A stretch of DNA of 42,500 nucleotides from Paracoccus sp. SMMA_5_TC (GTDB lineage: Bacteria > Pseudomonadota > Alphaproteobacteria > Rhodobacterales > Rhodobacteraceae): NCBI RefSeq assembly GCF_009696685.2, contig NZ_CP102356.1, positions 1-42,500 on the forward strand. The letters run 5' to 3'. Numbering within the stretch: the first letter of the stretch is position 1; each line of letters starts with the position of its first letter. Positions 39,641 to 42,500 of the stretch are shown one piece after another. The notes beneath the pieces were generated by a model. That model was not told the origin of the DNA and ran no database searches. It saw only the letters and a program-made list of their open reading frames with translations. The position numbers were made by a program, and so were the translations under genes.

Positions 39641-41293
39641 TTGTCCGACATGTCTTTTGCACGGCCGCGGCCGGATTATCAGGCCACGCTGGCCGGGTTC
39701 AGCCTGGAGGCGGCCGCGGCACGGCTGGCCGGCGATCTGGCCACGGGCATCAATGCCTGCGTCGAATGTTGCGACCGCCATTGCGGCCAGAACCGCCTGG
39801 CCCTGCGCTGCCTGTCGGCCGACGAGGAATTGCGCGAATACAGCTTTGAAGAGCTGCGGGCGCTGTCGGCGCGGGTTGCCAATCTGCTCAGCGACAAGGG
39901 TATCGGCGCGGGCGATGTGGTGGCCGGGCTGCTGCCGCGCACCATCGACCTGGTGGCGCTGATCCTGGGCACCTGGCGGCTGGGGGCGGTCTATCAGCCG
40001 CTGTTCACCGCCTTTGGTCCCAAGGCCATCGAACATCGCCTGCACACCAGTGGCGCGCGGCTGGTGGTGACCAATCCCGCCAACCGCGCCAAGCTGGACG
40101 AGGTGCAGGATTGCCCGCAGATCGCCACCGCCGGCGATAAGGTTCCGGCCGGTGATATCGATTTCCGCGCCGGCATGGCCCAGGCCTCGGACAGTTTCGC
40201 GCCGGTGATGCGGCGGGGTGACGATCTGTTCATGATGATGTCCACATCGGGCACCACGGGCCTGCCCAAAGGCGTGCCGGTGCCGTTGCGCGCGCTGCTG
40301 GCCTTCGAGGCCTATATGCGCGAGGCGATCGACCTGCGCGAGGGCGACGTGTTCTGGAACATCGCCGATCCCGGCTGGGCCTATGGGCTGTATTATGCCG
40401 TGTGCGGGCCGCTGCTGCTGGGACAGGCGACCACGCTGTTCGAGGGGGGCTTTACCGCCGAATCGACCTATCGCATCATCCGCCGGCTGGGGGTGACCAG
40501 TCTTGCCGGATCGCCCACCGCCTTTCGCCTGCTGATCGCCGCCGGGCCGCAGGCCGCTGCCGAGGTCAAGGGCCAGCTGCGCGTGGTCAGTTCCGCGGGC
40601 GAGCCGCTGAACCCCGAAATCATCCGCTGGTTCGACAGCCATTTGCAGGTGCCCATTCACGACCATTATGGCCAGACCGAGATGGGCATGTGCGTGAACA
40701 ATCACCACGGGCTCGACCATCCGGTGCGGCCCGGCTCGGCGGGGTTGGCGATGCCCGGCTATCGCGTCGTGGTGCTGGACGACGCCGACCGGGAGTTGGG
40801 CCCCAATGAGCCCGGCGTGCTGGCCATCGACCTGCAACAATCGCCGCTGATGTGGTTCGGCGGCTATCTGGGCCAGCCGCCCTTGCAGGGGCGCTATTAC
40901 CGCACCGGCGACTCGGTCGAGTTCGAGCCCGACGGCTCGGTCAGCTTCATCGGCCGGTCCGACGACGTCATCACCAGCTCGGGCTATCGCATCGGCCCCT
41001 TCGATGTCGAAAGCGCATTGCTTGAACATCCGGCGGTGGTCGAGGCGGCGGTGATCGGCGTGCCCGACCCCGAACGGACCGAGATCGTCAAGGCCTTTGT
41101 CATCCTGGCGACCGATGCCCACCCCGACGAGGCCCTGGCCGAGGAGCTGCGCCAGCATGTACGCAAGCGGTTGTCCACCCATGCCTATCCGCGGCTGATC
41201 GAATTCGTCACCGATCTGCCCAAGACCCCCAGCGGCAAGATCCAGCGATTCATCCTGCGCAAGGCGGAAATCGCCCGCCAGACCCAACAATAG
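39641..41293 (+). CDS. AMP-forming acyl-CoA synthetase
   Basis: A 550-residue adenylate-forming enzyme. Core motifs are MMSTSGTTGLPKGVPVP (P-loop), YGQTEMG, the hinge region YYRTGDSVEF and the C-terminal lysine motif TPSGKIQR. It would convert a carboxylic acid, probably medium-chain or branched, to its CoA thioester. The TTG at 39641 is favoured because GGGAGGAGG ends six bases before it; an ATG at 39650 is the alternative. A cysteine cluster near 37-46 (CVECCDRHC) is unusual in this family. It is followed 9 bases later by the dehydrogenase gene, and AraC is divergent. Confidence 0.9.
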   Translation: MSDMSFARPRPDYQATLAGFSLEAAAARLAGDLATGINACVECCDRHCGQNRLALRCLSADEELREYSFEELRALSARVANLLSDKGIGAGDVVAGLLPRTIDLVALILGTWRLGAVYQPLFTAFGPKAIEHRLHTSGARLVVTNPANRAKLDEVQDCPQIATAGDKVPAGDIDFRAGMAQASDSFAPVMRRGDDLFMMMSTSGTTGLPKGVPVPLRALLAFEAYMREAIDLREGDVFWNIADPGWAYGLYYAVCGPLLLGQATTLFEGGFTAESTYRIIRRLGVTSLAGSPTAFRLLIAAGPQAAAEVKGQLRVVSSAGEPLNPEIIRWFDSHLQVPIHDHYGQTEMGMCVNNHHGLDHPVRPGSAGLAMPGYRVVVLDDADRELGPNEPGVLAIDLQQSPLMWFGGYLGQPPLQGRYYRTGDSVEFEPDGSVSFIGRSDDVITSSGYRIGPFDVESALLEHPAVVEAAVIGVPDPERTEIVKAFVILATDAHPDEALAEELRQHVRKRLSTHAYPRLIEFVTDLPKTPSGKIQRFILRKAEIARQTQQ

Positions 41294-41302
41294 GAAACCG
41301 CC

Positions 41303-42070
41303 ATGCAGATTCAGGACAAGGTCTTTGTCATCACCGGCGCCGGCTCGGGCCTGGGCGCAGCCGTTGCGCGCATGGCGGTGGGCGCAGGCGCCAGGGCGGT
41401 GCTGCTGGACGTCAATGCCGAGGCCGGCGCGGCGCTGGCGGGCGAACTGGGCGCGGCGGCACGTTTCGTGCGCACCGATGTGACCAGCGCCGACGAGGGC
41501 GCCGCCGCCATCGCGGCAGCGGTCGAGGCTTTCGGCCGGGTGGATGTGGCGGTCAACTGCGCCGGGGTGGCGCCGGGCGAAAAGATCGTCGGCCGCGACG
41601 GTCCGCACCGGCTGGAAAGTTTTGCCCGCGCCATCCAGATCAACCTGATCGGCACCTTCAACATCCTGCGGCTGGCTGCCGATGCCATGGCACGCAATCC
41701 CGCCGACGCCGGGGGCGAGCGTGGGGTGGTGGTCAACACGGCCTCGATCGCGGCCTTTGACGGGCAGATCGGCCAGGCCGCCTATGCCGCATCCAAGGGC
41801 GGGGTGGCGGCGCTGACGCTGCCGGCGGCGCGCGAACTGGCCCGCCACGGCATCCGCGTGGTCACCATCGCCCCCGGCATCTTTGGCACCCCGATGATGG
41901 CCGGCCTGCCGCAAGAGGTTCAGGACAGCCTGGGCGGCACTGTGCCCTTCCCCTCGCGTCTGGGCGATCCGGCGGAATTCGCCGCGCTGGTCCGCCACAT
42001 CGCCGAGAACAGCTATCTGAACGGCGAGGTCATCCGGCTGGATGGCGCGCTGCGCATGGCCCCGAAATGA
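41303..42070 (+). CDS. Short-chain dehydrogenase, 3-hydroxyacyl-CoA type II-like
   Basis: A 255-residue classical SDR. The NAD-binding [13 protein letters not shown] motif is at 11-23, with D36 after the second strand indicating NAD preference, NCAGVA at 85-90, and the catalytic S148, Y161 and K165 in [35 protein letters not shown] and [10 protein letters not shown] are close to type II 3-hydroxyacyl-CoA dehydrogenases (HSD17B10-like). The gene lies between the acyl-CoA synthetase and thiolase, so it probably oxidises the 3-hydroxyacyl-CoA intermediate. Confidence 0.92.
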   Translation: MQIQDKVFVITGAGSGLGAAVARMAVGAGARAVLLDVNAEAGAALAGELGAAARFVRTDVTSADEGAAAIAAAVEAFGRVDVAVNCAGVAPGEKIVGRDGPHRLESFARAIQINLIGTFNILRLAADAMARNPADAGGERGVVVNTASIAAFDGQIGQAAYAASKGGVAALTLPAARELARHGIRVVTIAPGIFGTPMMAGLPQEVQDSLGGTVPFPSRLGDPAEFAALVRHIAENSYLNGEVIRLDGALRMAPK

Positions 42071-42098
42071 ACCGCCGCATCATGACAGGAGAAACCGC

Positions 42099-42500
42099 AT
42101 GAGCACCGATCCGATCGTCATTACCGGCGCCGCCCGCACCCCGATGGGCGGCTTTCAGGGCGATTTCGCCACAGTCGAGGCGGCGCAGCTGGGCGCCACC
42201 GCGATCCAGGCCGCGCTGGCCGGGCTGGACCCGCAGGCGGTGCAGGAAATCATCATGGGCTGCGTGCTGCCCGCCGGGCAGGGCCAGGCCCCGGCCCGGC
42301 AGGCGGCGCTGGCCGCCGGGCTGCCGCTGGGCGCCGGCGCGACCACCGTCAACAAGATGTGCGGATCGGGCATGAAGGCCGCCATGCTGGGCCACGACCT
42401 GCTGCTGGCCGGCTCGGCCGAGGTGGTGGTGGCCGGCGGCATGGAAAGCATGTCGAACGCCCCCTATCTGCTGCCCAAGGCCCGCGGCGGCTATCGCATG
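42099..42500 (+). CDS. Thiolase (acetyl-CoA acyltransferase), 5' end
   Basis: The first 134 residues of a thiolase, cut by the right edge. [18 protein letters not shown] begins the protein and [10 protein letters not shown] at 85-94 contains the nucleophilic cysteine C88. [12 protein letters not shown] near 117 is also typical. AGGAGAAA lies 9 bases upstream. Degradative or biosynthetic direction cannot be told from this part, but the operon context (acyl-CoA synthetase, hydroxyacyl-CoA dehydrogenase) favours beta-oxidation. Confidence 0.92.
   Translation, partial: MSTDPIVITGAARTPMGGFQGDFATVEAAQLGATAIQAALAGLDPQAVQEIIMGCVLPAGQGQAPARQAALAAGLPLGAGATTVNKMCGSGMKAAMLGHDLLLAGSAEVVVAGGMESMSNAPYLLPKARGGYRM

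Noticed and set aside
39551..41998. Long antisense open frame of about 815 codons opposite the acyl-CoA synthetase and dehydrogenase genes
   Set aside because: It is antisense to two genes with clear motifs, has low-complexity His/Gly/Arg-rich composition and no ribosome site. Such shadows are expected in GC-rich codon usage.
1..42500. CRISPR array or riboswitch
   Set aside because: No regularly spaced direct repeats of CRISPR size, and no recognisable riboswitch core, were seen.

Overview
The window is GC-rich alphaproteobacterial DNA. The glpX-recJ pair, a Kelly-Friedrich type sox cluster (soxXYZABCD, with soxR, soxS and soxVW), TAXI-type TRAP genes and a DnaA-like plasmid replication module all point to Rhodobacterales, most likely Paracoccus or a close relative. 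This assignment rests on gene content; no database search was possible. Housekeeping genes (glpX, recJ, tRNA-Glu) lie about 32 kb from a plasmid-type rep/parAB locus, so the molecule may be a chromid, or a large plasmid carrying core genes. That is inference.

Layout. 1-2.2 kb: glpX 3' end, recJ and tRNA-Glu(UUC). 2.2-3.5 kb: a less GC-rich accessory patch with three tiny ORFs and a frameshifted IS5-family transposase relic. 3.5-17.3 kb: the sulfur-oxidation island. A minus-strand operon, soxX-Y-Z-A-B-C-D, is followed by a DsbA-like gene. It diverges from soxR and a YeeE/YedE (SoxT-like) gene. Then come a DUF302 gene and soxS (minus), soxVW and two metallo-beta-lactamase-fold genes (plus), and a second YeeE/YedE gene (minus). 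Similar AT-rich sequences lie in the divergent soxX/soxR and soxS/soxV gaps, with a weaker copy before soxB. They are candidate SoxR operators.

17.4-21.1 kb: a hydantoin or allantoin-type module with an NCS1 permease, a hydantoin racemase keeping both catalytic cysteines, a secreted homologue that has lost both, and a divergent GntR regulator. Three TGTTAACA palindromes at exact 13-bp spacing lie between the racemase and the regulator. 21.2-28.6 kb: an RpiR regulator diverging from a TAXI binding protein, a fused TRAP permease, a UspA protein, a class III aminotransferase and a beta-keto acid cleavage enzyme (BKACE). Together they look like uptake and breakdown of an unknown amino acid. 28.6-33.2 kb: a SARP/TPR regulator, a secreted lipase-like protein, and a phospholipase D gene broken by a 20-bp tandem duplication.

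33.2-38.6 kb: the replication and maintenance module. It has a DnaA-like initiator, an origin-like gap with GTCCCC repeats, parA and parB, an AbrB/PIN toxin-antitoxin pair and a probable DUF1612-type protein. Five copies of a 16-bp palindrome, consensus CTTCCCCGCGGGGAAG, lie inside and just after parAB and are strong parS candidates. 38.5-42.5 kb: an AraC regulator diverging from acyl-CoA synthetase, short-chain dehydrogenase and thiolase genes (the last cut by the window edge), a beta-oxidation-type operon.
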